A stretch of 64,000 nt of DNA from Pseudoalteromonas luteoviolacea NCIMB 1942 (GTDB taxonomy: Bacteria > Pseudomonadota > Gammaproteobacteria > Enterobacterales > Alteromonadaceae): contig NZ_AUXT01000169.1 in assembly GCF_001625595.1 (NCBI RefSeq), forward strand, positions 1-64,000. Direction: 5' to 3'. The translations under genes and the position numbers were made by a program. How positions within the stretch are numbered: position 1 is the first letter of the stretch; the number at the start of each line of letters is the position of its first letter. The notes under the pieces are model-generated. The model was given only the letters and a program-made list of their open reading frames with translations. It made no database searches and was not told the DNA's origin. Positions 17,506-26,759 of the stretch are shown here, in pieces.

Positions 17506-18810
17506 CTAACCAAATATACAGCGGAAACAGGCACCTTGTGCTTTGTGCAAGTACAAAAGTTCACCGCCATGTTGCAGCATAATTTGCCTAGATAGACTAA
17601 GGCCAATGCCTGAGCCTTGCTGTTTTGTGGTGTAAAACGGTACAAACATCATAGCTTGGGCCTGCTCGGTGATCCCTGGGCCATTATCTGTAATATCTAT
17701 ACAGAGCTTGTCATTGTCATTTTTGACGATCTTTAAGGTGATCTTTGGTGTGGTCTGGTCGCATATTTCAAGTGCCTCGACAGCATTTTTACAGAGGTTT
17801 ATTAAAACTTGCTCTATTTGATTGGTGTCAAGAACACACCGTGCATTGTCTGGTGCTTCAATAACAAAGGCCACATCGGTATGTTGCATACAAAAGAGCT
17901 GTTTAATATTTTTTAATAGTTCGCCAAGGTCAACCGTAGTGAGCTGCGGTGCTGGTAAGCTACTCAACTTTCTAAACTCTTGAATAAACTCACTCAGGTG
18001 GGCACTTCTTGATGCCAAAGTGGACAGTGCTAAATGGAGATCTTGTTTATCCTCCTCATCATCAAAACTCAATGAGTCAGGCAACAATGCAATGCAGGTT
18101 TGTGCCATTGAAGAGAGTGGCGTGATTGAGTTAGCCACCTCATGGGTGAGTACTTTTGTGAGCTGTTTGTAAGCGTGTTGCTCTTTGGCATTGAGCTCCT
18201 CTTTAATTGATTGCAAGGTAATAACTTTATACAACTTTGTTTGGATCCTCAGTGTACTTACCTGTATATACAAGGTGTCATGGATCTCATTGTTTTGCCA
18301 AGTGAAGGTTTGGCGGCTGTTTTTACGAGTGTTATTAATAAAGTCAATAATTTGAGGGTTGTTGCTAGCGAGGGCGTCGATATGCTCGATTTTCAGGCCC
18401 AGCTGCTTTCTGACTGCTACACTTTGCTCGATGATTTGGCCTTGATCATCACAGATAAACATAGCTAGATCCATATGACTGAACACGGCGTTGATAAACT
18501 GTACTTGCTGTTCGGCTGCGAACTGTGCAGTTTGCATTTGTGCCTGTGCGCCACGAAAGTCTTGGCGTAAAGGATGATTACTTGGTAACCCCAAGGTGTG
18601 ATCGCCATTCGCAAGCGCTCGGAACAACTCCATTGGTACACGTTTTTCCTTGCGAAAAATATGGTGAATCCAAACTACCAATAAAATTGTCGAAATGGCA
18701 ATGACAATCGTGGTGGCGCTGAGCCCGAGAATGACAAGAGTCAGTTGCAGTAACATACCCATACCAACCAAACTGCATGCCGCGATAAGCACCGTAAATT
18801 GACTTTTCAT
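17506..18810 (-). CDS. Membrane sensor histidine kinase (NtrB-like)
   Basis: 434 residues: two membrane helices at the N terminus (about 5-50), a PAS-like middle (about 95-190, MDLAMFICDDQGQIIEQSV), an H-box (VLTHEVANSITPLSS), an N-box (QVLINLCKNAVEAL) and ATP-lid motifs (DNGPGI, GSGIGLSLSRQIM). The start lies 2 bases after the end of the response-regulator gene, so the two form an operon. Order and architecture match kinase/regulator pairs next to MacAB-type ABC exporters. It should phosphorylate the regulator encoded just upstream. The signal sensed is unknown. Confidence 0.93.
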   Translation of the reverse strand: MKSQFTVLIAACSLVGMGMLLQLTLVILGLSATTIVIAISTILLVVWIHHIFRKEKRVPMELFRALANGDHTLGLPSNHPLRQDFRGAQAQMQTAQFAAEQQVQFINAVFSHMDLAMFICDDQGQIIEQSVAVRKQLGLKIEHIDALASNNPQIIDFINNTRKNSRQTFTWQNNEIHDTLYIQVSTLRIQTKLYKVITLQSIKEELNAKEQHAYKQLTKVLTHEVANSITPLSSMAQTCIALLPDSLSFDDEEDKQDLHLALSTLASRSAHLSEFIQEFRKLSSLPAPQLTTVDLGELLKNIKQLFCMQHTDVAFVIEAPDNARCVLDTNQIEQVLINLCKNAVEALEICDQTTPKITLKIVKNDNDKLCIDITDNGPGITEQAQAMMFVPFYTTKQQGSGIGLSLSRQIMLQHGGELLYLHKAQGACFRCIFG

Positions 18811-18812
18811 GA

Positions 18813-20195
18813 TTACAGCCCGTACTTTTCTAAACGGCGATACATAGCGCCTCGAGTCAAGCCTAATGCTTTAGCCGCATGGCTAACATTGCCCTGATGG
18901 TGCTTTAATGCAGCGCGAATTGCTCTTTGTTCAAGCTCGTCTAAATCAAACGTGTCGTATTCTTGCCAATTTTCAGGTTGCGCAGACGCTGGCGCATTAG
19001 ATGCAATGAGTACATGATGGATCGCTAACTCATTACCTTCAGACAAGATAACAGCACGCTCTATGGTGTGGGCAAGCTCACGTACATTTCCCGGCCACGA
19101 ATACTCACACAGTGTCCGTAACGTACTGGGCGGAAGTGCCAGTTCGCGGCGATACTTTTGTTGGTAAATATGCATATAGTGCTCGACCAACAAAGGAATA
19201 TCCTCTTTTCGCTCTCGTAAGGGTGGGAGATTAATTTCTATGGTATTAATTCGATACAATAAATCTTGACGAAATTGACCATCCACGACCGATTGTGGCA
19301 GCGCATCATTGGTCGCGCAGACCAAACGAATGTCGACGTCGATGGGCTGATTACCTCCAACCGGAGTGATTTGCCGATTTTGTATTGCAGCTAACAATTT
19401 AACTTGTTGATCAAGAGGCATGTTACCTACTTCATCCAAGAATAAGGTGCCGCTATGAGCCAACTCAAAACGACCGACCCTATCCGTTTTTGCGTCAGTA
19501 AATGCGCCTTTTTTGTGGCCAAACAGTTCACTTTCAAACAAACTACCAGATACGGCTCCCATATCTAAGCAGATAAATGGCATATGTGCTCGGGCACTTT
19601 GTTGGTGTATAGCATGAGCTGTTAATTCTTTGCCCGTACCACTTTCACCTGTGATTAGAATATTGGCGTCGGTTTTCGCTGCTTTATTCAATGTATCAAA
19701 GACTTGTAACATGGCGTCACTTTGCCCCAGAAACTTACTTTGGGGTTGGCTAAGTGCCTGACTCAGCCCTTGAGTTTGTCGTGAAAGTTGACTAATCGCT
19801 TGTTTGTCTTGCGCGTGGGCAAGCGCTGTAGCAACGACGGTTAATAGTTGGTCGTTTTGCCAAGGTTTGGCAACAAAGTCTGTTGCGCCATTTTTGATGG
19901 CTTCAACGGCCAATTGCACATCGCTGTAAGCGGTCATCAAGACTACGGCAATACTTGGTACTTGCTCATGGATTTTCTTTAGCCAGTAAAACCCTTCCTG
20001 CCCGCTAATCGCATCTCGGTTAAAATTCATATCGAGTAAAATGACATCGACTTTATTGGTGTTAAGTAACCCTTCTACATCAAAAGGGTTGTCTGTGGTG
20101 AGGATTTTTTTGTGATGTTTCTTTAGTAACAGTTTAGCGGCGAGCAATACATCGGTATTGTCATCCACGATCAGTATGGTTCCCTGCTTTTCCAT
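18813..20195 (-). CDS. Sigma-54-dependent NtrC-family response regulator
   Basis: 460 residues. The receiver domain (1-125) has DD near residue 11, the phospho-acceptor Asp55 (ILLDMNF) and a conserved Lys (VAKPW). The AAA+ domain has Walker A GESGTGKE, the sigma-54 contact loop as GAFTDA (a variant of GAFTGA), Walker B and the R-finger region (LLYRINTIEINLPPLRER). The C-terminal Fis-type HTH has LTRGAMYRRLEKYGL. It is divergent from the MacA-like adaptor operon at 20410. A sigma-54-like promoter and a TGTCC dyad lie in the gap, so this protein very probably activates that operon. It is transcribed with its kinase. Confidence 0.95.
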   Translation of the reverse strand: MEKQGTILIVDDNTDVLLAAKLLLKKHHKKILTTDNPFDVEGLLNTNKVDVILLDMNFNRDAISGQEGFYWLKKIHEQVPSIAVVLMTAYSDVQLAVEAIKNGATDFVAKPWQNDQLLTVVATALAHAQDKQAISQLSRQTQGLSQALSQPQSKFLGQSDAMLQVFDTLNKAAKTDANILITGESGTGKELTAHAIHQQSARAHMPFICLDMGAVSGSLFESELFGHKKGAFTDAKTDRVGRFELAHSGTLFLDEVGNMPLDQQVKLLAAIQNRQITPVGGNQPIDVDIRLVCATNDALPQSVVDGQFRQDLLYRINTIEINLPPLRERKEDIPLLVEHYMHIYQQKYRRELALPPSTLRTLCEYSWPGNVRELAHTIERAVILSEGNELAIHHVLIASNAPASAQPENWQEYDTFDLDELEQRAIRAALKHHQGNVSHAAKALGLTRGAMYRRLEKYGL

Positions 20196-20255
20196 GCCGG
20201 CGGCTCATTGTTGTTATTTTTTGACCCGAGCAGCTTACCGCAAAATTACAGATAG

Positions 20256-20294
20256 TGTCCAATTATGGACAGGTTAGTGTACTGTAAACGGACA
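20256..20294. promoter_or_regulatory. Likely upstream activating sites for the NtrC-like regulator
   Basis: A perfect dyad TGTCC-6 bases-GGACA spans 20256-20271. A related imperfect pair, TGTAC-7 bases-GGACA, spans 20278-20294. They lie about 65-105 bases upstream of the -24/-12 element at 20358, the usual place for enhancer sites. Assignment to the adjacent regulator is inference from position. Confidence 0.6.
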
Positions 20295-20357
20295 CTCATT
20301 TATTTTTTGTTTTTTATATAAACATTTAACTGCATGTATTTTAAATGTTTTTTATCT

Positions 20358-20372
20358 TGGCATCAAAATTGA
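20358..20372 (+). promoter_or_regulatory. Sigma-54 (-24/-12) promoter of the ABC operon
   Basis: TGGCATCAAAATTGA fits the sigma-54 consensus TGGCAC-N5-TTGC with correct spacing and two mismatches. Transcription would begin near 20384, leaving a leader of about 26 bases with an AGAGGAG site before the ATG at 20410. Confidence 0.7.
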
Positions 20373-20409
20373 TTAGTGATTAGGTATCTAGGCCAGAGGA
20401 GCTGATGTT

Positions 20410-21669
20410 ATGGACAAGAAAATCTCTAATAAAAATCATCGACGTTATACCAAGCCGGCACTTTTTAGCTGTTTCGCTTTGTTGGTTGGTTTTGGCGCGT
20501 ATAGCCTAAGCCAATCGGCAGAGCAGGGACAAATGCAAACCGTTGATAAAGCAGGGGTCACTGTCAGCGCTGTGATCAGTGGTGAGTTTAAAAACGCGTT
20601 GAATATTCGCGGACAAGTCGTGCCAAAAACGACAATATTTCTAGACACTGTGTCTGGAGGCCGTGTAGAGGGGAAGTTGGTGGAGCAAGGAGTCTACGTT
20701 GAGAAAGGGCAGCCTTTGGTGCAACTATCTAACACTAATTTGCAACTGGATGTGATGAGTCGAGAAGCTCAAGTTACTGAACAGCTTAATTTTTTACGTA
20801 ACACCCAGATGACAATGACCACCAACACGCTAAACCTTAAGCGCGATTTGTTAGACATAGAATTACAAATAAGTCATTTAGAGCGCAGGCTTAGACAATC
20901 TGAGGCGTTGCTTAAAAAGGGTCTAACGAGCAAAGATGAAGTGGACGAAATTCGTCAAGATTTACAGTACAATCGCGACATTCATAAACTAACCCTAGAG
21001 CGCCAGAAGCAAGAGACAAGCATTCGTGAAGTGCAACTGGCCCAACTTGAAGACAGTGCTAAGATGCTGCAAAACAATCTGCAATTTGCGCGTAAAAACC
21101 TTGAAAGCCTACAGGTCACAGCCCCTGTATCTGGGTATCTCAGTGAACTAGATGTGCAAGTAGGTGAGTCAAAGCAAGCTGGCGCGCGCTTGGGTCAAAT
21201 AGATATTCCTAGAGAGTATAAATTGGCAGTGAGCTTAGACGAATTTTATTTAACACAAGTATCGTTAGGTATGGCGGTTGAGATATCTCATGGCAGCAAC
21301 ATGCTGCAAGCGAAAGTCAGCAAAATTGACAGCCGAGTGACCAATGCGCAGTTTCAAATTGAAGCCGAGTTGCCGTCTGGCATTCAAGACATCAAACGTG
21401 GGCAAGGTTTAGATGCCCAACTGATGTTTAGCGACGAGCAAGCACAGGCGACATTGCTGCCCCGTGGGGCATTCTTTACCACTAGTGGCGGACATTGGGT
21501 ATTTGTGGTTAACAGTGATGGCAGCCAGGCTGCGCGTCGTGACGTGCGCTTGGGCAAGAAAAATCAACATTACTATGAGGTGATTTCTGGTCTTGTGCCT
21601 GGGGAGCAAGTTATCACCTCTACCTACGGTAATTTTGATAAAGCTCAAGTATTAAATTTAACAAACTAA
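20410..21669 (+). CDS. Periplasmic adaptor (MacA/HlyD-like) of an ABC system
   Basis: 419 residues with one N-terminal membrane segment (about 17-33), a first lipoyl half (VSGGRVEGKLVEQGVYVEKGQPLVQL), a coiled-coil hairpin (about 110-225), a second lipoyl half (VTAPVSGYLSELDVQVGESKQAG) and beta-barrel domains. It is the first gene of a three-gene operon with an ATPase (36 bases downstream) and a permease. Such triads form tripartite export or envelope-stress pumps. The operon is likely driven by sigma-54 and the adjacent two-component system. Confidence 0.9.
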   Translation: MDKKISNKNHRRYTKPALFSCFALLVGFGAYSLSQSAEQGQMQTVDKAGVTVSAVISGEFKNALNIRGQVVPKTTIFLDTVSGGRVEGKLVEQGVYVEKGQPLVQLSNTNLQLDVMSREAQVTEQLNFLRNTQMTMTTNTLNLKRDLLDIELQISHLERRLRQSEALLKKGLTSKDEVDEIRQDLQYNRDIHKLTLERQKQETSIREVQLAQLEDSAKMLQNNLQFARKNLESLQVTAPVSGYLSELDVQVGESKQAGARLGQIDIPREYKLAVSLDEFYLTQVSLGMAVEISHGSNMLQAKVSKIDSRVTNAQFQIEAELPSGIQDIKRGQGLDAQLMFSDEQAQATLLPRGAFFTTSGGHWVFVVNSDGSQAARRDVRLGKKNQHYYEVISGLVPGEQVITSTYGNFDKAQVLNLTN

Positions 21670-21705
21670 AAACTATAAGCACCTATAAAGCATTAAGGAA
21701 CAATC

Positions 21706-22407
21706 ATGATTAAGCTTTCTAATTTAAATCGTGTGTTTAGAACACATGACATCGAAACAACAGCATTGAATGGCATTGATCTAACGGTTGAGCAAGGGGA
21801 GTTTGTAGCCATAATGGGGCCTTCTGGCTGTGGTAAGTCTACATTACTCTCTATTTTAGGGTTGCTGGATGCCCCCTCTAGCGGCAGTTACAATTTTGAT
21901 GGCACTGAGGTTGCGGCGTTTTCTGAGCAACAGATGGCAAATTTACGCAAAGCATCGATTGGCTTTGTCTTTCAAAGCTTTAACTTAATTGACGAGTTGA
22001 CTGTATTTGAAAACGTCGCACTGCCATTGCAGTATCAAAACATCTCTAAATCTGAGCGAAATCAGCGTGTTGAAGAAATTTTAAAACGTGTGGCAATCGA
22101 CCATCGAGCCAGCCACTTGCCGCAACAGCTTTCGGGCGGTCAGCAGCAGAGGGTTGCTGTAGCACGCGCGCTGGTTATTAACCCTAAACTGATTTTGGCG
22201 GATGAGCCAACGGGTAACCTTGACTCTACAAACTCTCAAGAAGTAATGACCATGCTACGAGAGTTAAATCGTGACGGCACCACGGTGATTATGGTGACGC
22301 ATTCTGAAACCGAAGGGGAATATGCAGACAGAGTAATACGCCTGCTCGATGGAACAATCATTGTAGATAAAGCGAGCAAAGTAAATCACGCAGCGAGTGT
22401 TGCTTAA
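21706..22407 (+). CDS. ABC transporter ATP-binding protein (MacB/LolD type)
   Basis: 233 residues with Walker A GPSGCGKST, Q-loop (FQSFNLIDELTVFENVALPL), signature LSGGQQQR, Walker B LILADEPTGNLDS and H-loop VTHSE. Length and sequence match the soluble ATPase subunits that pair with FtsX-like permeases. It sits between the adaptor and permease genes, 34 bases before the latter. Confidence 0.95.
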   Translation: MIKLSNLNRVFRTHDIETTALNGIDLTVEQGEFVAIMGPSGCGKSTLLSILGLLDAPSSGSYNFDGTEVAAFSEQQMANLRKASIGFVFQSFNLIDELTVFENVALPLQYQNISKSERNQRVEEILKRVAIDHRASHLPQQLSGGQQQRVAVARALVINPKLILADEPTGNLDSTNSQEVMTMLRELNRDGTTVIMVTHSETEGEYADRVIRLLDGTIIVDKASKVNHAASVA

Positions 22408-22441
22408 CACGAGAGGCTAGCAAGGAGCCCTAGGAGGTATT

Positions 22442-24853
22442 ATGTTTTCAAATTATCTTACAACGTCTTTACGTGCTTTCTCCAATCATAAACAGCATTT
22501 TGCTTTAAATATTTTGGGTCTCAGTATAGGTTTGGCGGCTGCAATTATGGTGGCTTTATTTGCGGTATATGAACTGTCATTTGATCGCACCCAGCCAAAT
22601 GCACAGCAGGTATATCGCGTACATACAGACTACCGTAGTTGGGGTTTACAATTAATCGGTACGGCAGGCAGTGATGTCCCCGAAATGATGAAAGAACAAT
22701 CACAAGTGGAGGATGTTTTATTACTTGCCAGTGCCAACGGCTTAGAATTTTACAATGCTCCATTGGCGCTAACGGTTAAGGTCGCTGATAGGCAGGTGCA
22801 GTTACCAAGTTTTTATGCAGTCAGTGGCAATTTGCTCGACTTCGTAAATCTGAACGTATTGTCAGGGTCGGTACAAGATGCCATTTCTTTACCCGATCAA
22901 CTGGCACTCAGTCAAAGCACAGCGATCAGCTTATTTGGCCACACCAATGTCGTTGGGGAGCAACTAAACCATGATTCGGGGAGTTACACGGTTGCCGCTG
23001 TATTTGAAGATTTACCAGAAAATACACACTTTTATTTTCATACCCTAACAGCTGTGCCTAAGCATGCGGACCCAGATGTGCATGGTTTCATATACATGCG
23101 CTTAGCGCCTAATGCAGATTCAACAGCAATTGAAGCAGAGCTCAACCGCACGTTTAATGATAGACAACAAGGTCGCAGAAAAACCCTAACTTTGCATATG
23201 ATACCGTTGCTGGATGTGTATTTTAATAGCAATGGCCCATTTGAAATGAAGCAAGGCGGCTCGGAGCAAGTTATGTGGGTGAGCGTCGCGTTAGCGGTCA
23301 TCTTACTACTCGTGGCAAGCACTAACTTTATCAATTTAAATATAGCGGCCGCTGCCAGACGTGCAAAAGAGGTCGGAGTAAGAAAAGCGCTTGGTGCAAG
23401 TCGGTTGCAACTGATACAGCAATTTTTAACTGAAGCATTGTTAGTGGTCAGTATTTCAGGCTTAATCGCACTCGCTTTAGTCGAAATAACATTGCCTTGG
23501 GTGAATCAAATGCTGGGTAGAAACCTAAGTTTAGATTTTTCGATTTGGTTTTTAGCCTCTGTTGTTGGGGTGATAATGTTAGTAGGCGTGCTTTCTGGGT
23601 TATACCCCGCATTGTTTATTTCTTCATTTAGTGCAAAACGCGTCCTCAGTGGGGATTTACAGCGAGGTCAAACAGCTATTTGGGTACGAAAGCTAACCTT
23701 GTATTTGCAAAGTGTTCTGTCGATTGCTCTGATCATCGCGGCTGTGACTATCTACAAACAAATGGCGCTGGTCAATGATTTAGAGGTTGGGTATGGCAAA
23801 ACGGACAGGCTACTGGTGAAGTCACTGCCATCCGAGCTACTTTTCAAAGCGGATAATAACCGCTTATTTGACAGTATTCGTGCGGTACCAGGTGTATCAC
23901 AGGTGACGATCAGCAATACTAATTTAACGGTAGATATTAGTGGGGAATTATTCTTAACTTGGCCCAATGGTGAGCAAATTGAAGGCACGCAGCCTACGGT
24001 ATCAACGGGGTACCATGCGGTTGATACATTGGGACTGACACTGCTGGCAGGGCGTGATTTTGTGCCCCAGTATGGATCTGACTGGTCACACACTGATGAC
24101 CAAGATGTCAGGCGTTATGCCATTCTTATCACCGAGAGCTTGATGAAATTGGCGGGCTATGATGATCCAAATGACATCATTGGCAAGCAAGCAACCGCAC
24201 ATCGAGGACGCACTCAAGTGACCATCGTCGGGGTGGTTGCAGATGTAAAACTGGGTTCAGCTAAGCAGCAAAAACTACCGCTTTCCTTCCGCTTAGGCGT
24301 GAATAGCGTGCCTTCAGCGGATATTGTTGTGAAATTGGACAGTACAGTATCGACTGAGCAGGTATCGAAACAAATTCAGGCGATGGTCGTTGAGCAACTG
24401 AAATTACATGAAGTGTCAATCACGCGTATTGAAGATGAGTATCAGCGTGCGCATATTAGCGAGTACCGCGTTCAACAATTGGTCTTGTTTTTCAGCTCAT
24501 TGGCGGTGTTTTTAACTTGCCTTGGGGTGTTAGGTTTGGCTTCTTTCTCTGCACTGCGCAGGCAAAAGGAAGTCGCGGTACGTAAAGTGCTGGGCGCTTC
24601 TCGATATAGCATTGTGAATCTTTTAGCTCGGGAATATTTGGTATTAATCGCGGCGGCGGTATTACTGGCATTTCCTGCTAGTTACTGGTTCCTAGATGGC
24701 TGGTTGAGTAACTTTAACGAGCGTATTTCGCAAGTGCCTTGGGTATATTTATGCAGTGCCGTGTTTGTGGCGTTGAGCACGTGGCTAACGGTGGCATTGC
24801 TGGCCTTTCGTGCTGCCAGTGTGCGTCCGTCGCTTATCTTACGCAACGAATAA
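22442..24853 (+). CDS. FtsX/MacB-like ABC permease (tandem, eight-helix type)
   Basis: 803 residues. It has a first helix (about 20-45) followed by a MacB-type periplasmic core, three helices (about 280-395) with the AAARRAKEVGVRKALGASR coupling motif, a second helix plus core, and a last three-helix FtsX module (about 680-795) with RRQKEVAVRKVLGASR. This duplicated architecture is typical of the large permeases of MacB-like efflux or mechanotransmission systems. It ends the sigma-54 operon. The substrate is not evident from sequence. Confidence 0.93.
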   Translation: MFSNYLTTSLRAFSNHKQHFALNILGLSIGLAAAIMVALFAVYELSFDRTQPNAQQVYRVHTDYRSWGLQLIGTAGSDVPEMMKEQSQVEDVLLLASANGLEFYNAPLALTVKVADRQVQLPSFYAVSGNLLDFVNLNVLSGSVQDAISLPDQLALSQSTAISLFGHTNVVGEQLNHDSGSYTVAAVFEDLPENTHFYFHTLTAVPKHADPDVHGFIYMRLAPNADSTAIEAELNRTFNDRQQGRRKTLTLHMIPLLDVYFNSNGPFEMKQGGSEQVMWVSVALAVILLLVASTNFINLNIAAAARRAKEVGVRKALGASRLQLIQQFLTEALLVVSISGLIALALVEITLPWVNQMLGRNLSLDFSIWFLASVVGVIMLVGVLSGLYPALFISSFSAKRVLSGDLQRGQTAIWVRKLTLYLQSVLSIALIIAAVTIYKQMALVNDLEVGYGKTDRLLVKSLPSELLFKADNNRLFDSIRAVPGVSQVTISNTNLTVDISGELFLTWPNGEQIEGTQPTVSTGYHAVDTLGLTLLAGRDFVPQYGSDWSHTDDQDVRRYAILITESLMKLAGYDDPNDIIGKQATAHRGRTQVTIVGVVADVKLGSAKQQKLPLSFRLGVNSVPSADIVVKLDSTVSTEQVSKQIQAMVVEQLKLHEVSITRIEDEYQRAHISEYRVQQLVLFFSSLAVFLTCLGVLGLASFSALRRQKEVAVRKVLGASRYSIVNLLAREYLVLIAAAVLLAFPASYWFLDGWLSNFNERISQVPWVYLCSAVFVALSTWLTVALLAFRAASVRPSLILRNE

Positions 24854-24857
24854 AACC

Positions 24858-24887
24858 AAAAAGGGTCAGCATTTGCTGACCCTTTTT
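24858..24887. terminator. Bidirectional terminator
   Basis: AAAAAGGGTCAGC, ATTT loop, GCTGACCCTTTTT: a perfect 13-bp stem lying between the permease stop and the end of the convergent protease gene. It serves both strands. Confidence 0.95.
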
Positions 24888-24896
24888 GATTTGTGA

Positions 24897-25793
24897 TTAA
24901 TTACTTTTCGGTGTGCTTATATGCATGTTGCCCTTTTTAAGGTCCATCGTCATCACAAAGTGTTTAAAGACTTGGTAGCCGACAATCCCTCTGACCTTGG
25001 TGCCTTTTACATGGCTGGCCGTTGAACTATATTGGCTTACAAGGTTTACTTTATTGCCTTCAGCTGGAAATGAAACCGGTACGTTTGATAGTGTAAAAGG
25101 ACCGAAGGTGACTTCTTTCGCTTTGGCTGTTTCCATATTGCCTGTGCTATTTACGCCAGAAAATGTGGATTTTTGAATGTCTGATTCTAACCAGCCAAAT
25201 CTGTCTGCAAAGCGGCGCTCGATCATAATTCCACCAGTAAATCCGGTATCTAATAACATCCACGCTGACTCGCCCTGAATATCAATCTTAACAATAGGTT
25301 GGCCAAAGCCTTTTTGGATTTTAAAATCGATATTTTCAAACTTTTTCAAATCCAGATGATCATGCGTTAATAAGCGCATACGCTTATTCGGGTAATCAAT
25401 TTGTGTGTTAAATAATTGAAAAAAACCTCGGCCAAATAGTAAAGACGTGGTCGCGTCATCAAATGTCACTTCCGGTAGCCCTTCTAAATTAGTTTCTATC
25501 CCAAAAAATGAGACCGGGACCTTTTGGTAAACCTTGTTACGCTGTGTATCGAATGCGCCTTCGATTTGCATGTTGCTGCTATGCGTATAGTTAAGCTTGT
25601 TTGCTATTACAAAGCTGCTGTTGATAGCGTTGATGCTTGCACCTGTGTCTAGAACGGCGTAACTGTCGATACCAGATGCTTTTACTGGAATAGTGATAAG
25701 GCCATTTTTATATGTAAAGTCAAGCCATGGAGTTACAGCTGCATAGGTAAAGGTGTGGAAGAATACACCCAATAATAAAATGATAAGTTTCAT
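24897..25793 (-). CDS. Secreted retropepsin-like aspartyl protease family protein
   Basis: 298 residues from the ATG at 25793. A longer frame has only a TTG start and would bury the signal peptide. A signal peptide (MKLIILLLGVFFHTFTYA) is followed by two aspartyl motifs: VLDTGASINAINS (about 45-57) and MLLDTGFTGGIMIERR (about 180-195). The pair in one chain matches two-domain clan AA aspartic proteases of proteobacteria. The substrate is unknown. The gene is alone, facing the ABC operon. Confidence 0.85.
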   Translation of the reverse strand: MKLIILLLGVFFHTFTYAAVTPWLDFTYKNGLITIPVKASGIDSYAVLDTGASINAINSSFVIANKLNYTHSSNMQIEGAFDTQRNKVYQKVPVSFFGIETNLEGLPEVTFDDATTSLLFGRGFFQLFNTQIDYPNKRMRLLTHDHLDLKKFENIDFKIQKGFGQPIVKIDIQGESAWMLLDTGFTGGIMIERRFADRFGWLESDIQKSTFSGVNSTGNMETAKAKEVTFGPFTLSNVPVSFPAEGNKVNLVSQYSSTASHVKGTKVRGIVGYQVFKHFVMTMDLKKGNMHISTPKSN

Positions 25794-25884
25794 CTTTACT
25801 CTTGAATTTGTTGGTGATTTAAACAATTTATTGAGACTTTAGGGATTACCGGCGGTGACCGCAAGTTTTTTAAACAACGAGCGC

Positions 25885-25938
25885 TTGAATAAACATCAAA
25901 GTTTCGACTACAATGCACGTAAATTTCGAAACGAAACT
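25885..25938 (+). promoter_or_regulatory. Promoter and probable operator of the DeoR-glmS operon
   Basis: TTGAAT (25885-25890) and TACAAT (25909-25914) with an 18-base spacer form a fair sigma-70 promoter. GTTTCG lies in the spacer (25901-25906), and TTTCGAAACGAAAC lies just downstream of the expected start (25924-25937). These repeated GTTTCG/CGAAAC half-sites resemble DeoR-family operators and suggest autoregulation. Binding is inferred. Confidence 0.5.
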
Positions 25939-25952
25939 TATGTGCATATTAG

Positions 25953-26729
25953 ATGACTAAACGTAATACACAGCAGCGCCGACATACCATAGTCTCGCGA
26001 GTAAATAGCGAAGGAGAGGTGAGTGTCGAGGCTTTAGCCGCTGAGTTCGAAACATCAGAAGTTACGATTCGAAAGGATTTAACCGCACTTGAAAAAAGCG
26101 GTTTGCTGCTGCGCCGTTACGGAGGTGCGGTGGCGTTACCAAAAGAAATTGTTGCGACCAGCACTAATAAACAAGATCCACATCGAAAAGTGTCAATCGC
26201 TAAGGCGGCTGCGGCACTTATTCGAGATCATAATCGCATTATTATCGACAGCGGTAGAACGACCGCTGCAATGATCCCAGAACTTGCGAGCAAGCGTGGC
26301 TTGGTGGTGATGACCAATGCTATCAATATTGCTAATCGTCTACTGTCGCTAGAAAACGAACCAACATTATTGATGACCGGTGGTACTTGGGACCCCCATT
26401 CTGAGTCGTTCCAAGGTCAAGTTGCTGAACAAGTGCTACGCTCTTATGACTTCGATCAGCTATTTATTGGCGCAGATGGCATTGATGTTGCTCGTGGCAC
26501 AACGACGTTTAACGAGTTAATTGGTTTGAGCAAGGTGATGGCAGAATCAGCCAGAGAAGTTATTGTGCTGGTGGAGTCAGAGAAGATTGGTCGCAAAATC
26601 CCAAATTTAGAGCTGCCTTGGCAGCAAGTCACAACCTTGATCACTGACAACACCTTGGCGCCAGACATGCGCCTAGCGATCGAGGCCCATGGCGTGAACG
26701 TGATCTGTGCAGAGATCACACAAGATTAA
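25953..26729 (+). CDS. DeoR-family transcriptional regulator
   Basis: 258 residues. The N-terminal HTH_DeoR (RRHTIVSRVNSEGEVSVEALAAEFETSEVTIRKDL, residues 9-43) is followed by RRYGGAV and a sugar-phosphate sensing domain with the DSGRTTAAM and ADGID motifs. It is 30 bases upstream of glmS, a common arrangement in marine gammaproteobacteria. It probably controls amino-sugar synthesis in response to a sugar phosphate; the ligand is not known from sequence. Confidence 0.92.
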   Translation: MTKRNTQQRRHTIVSRVNSEGEVSVEALAAEFETSEVTIRKDLTALEKSGLLLRRYGGAVALPKEIVATSTNKQDPHRKVSIAKAAAALIRDHNRIIIDSGRTTAAMIPELASKRGLVVMTNAINIANRLLSLENEPTLLMTGGTWDPHSESFQGQVAEQVLRSYDFDQLFIGADGIDVARGTTTFNELIGLSKVMAESAREVIVLVESEKIGRKIPNLELPWQQVTTLITDNTLAPDMRLAIEAHGVNVICAEITQD

Positions 26730-26759
26730 ACACACAAACGTGCAAAAAATGGAGAGATT

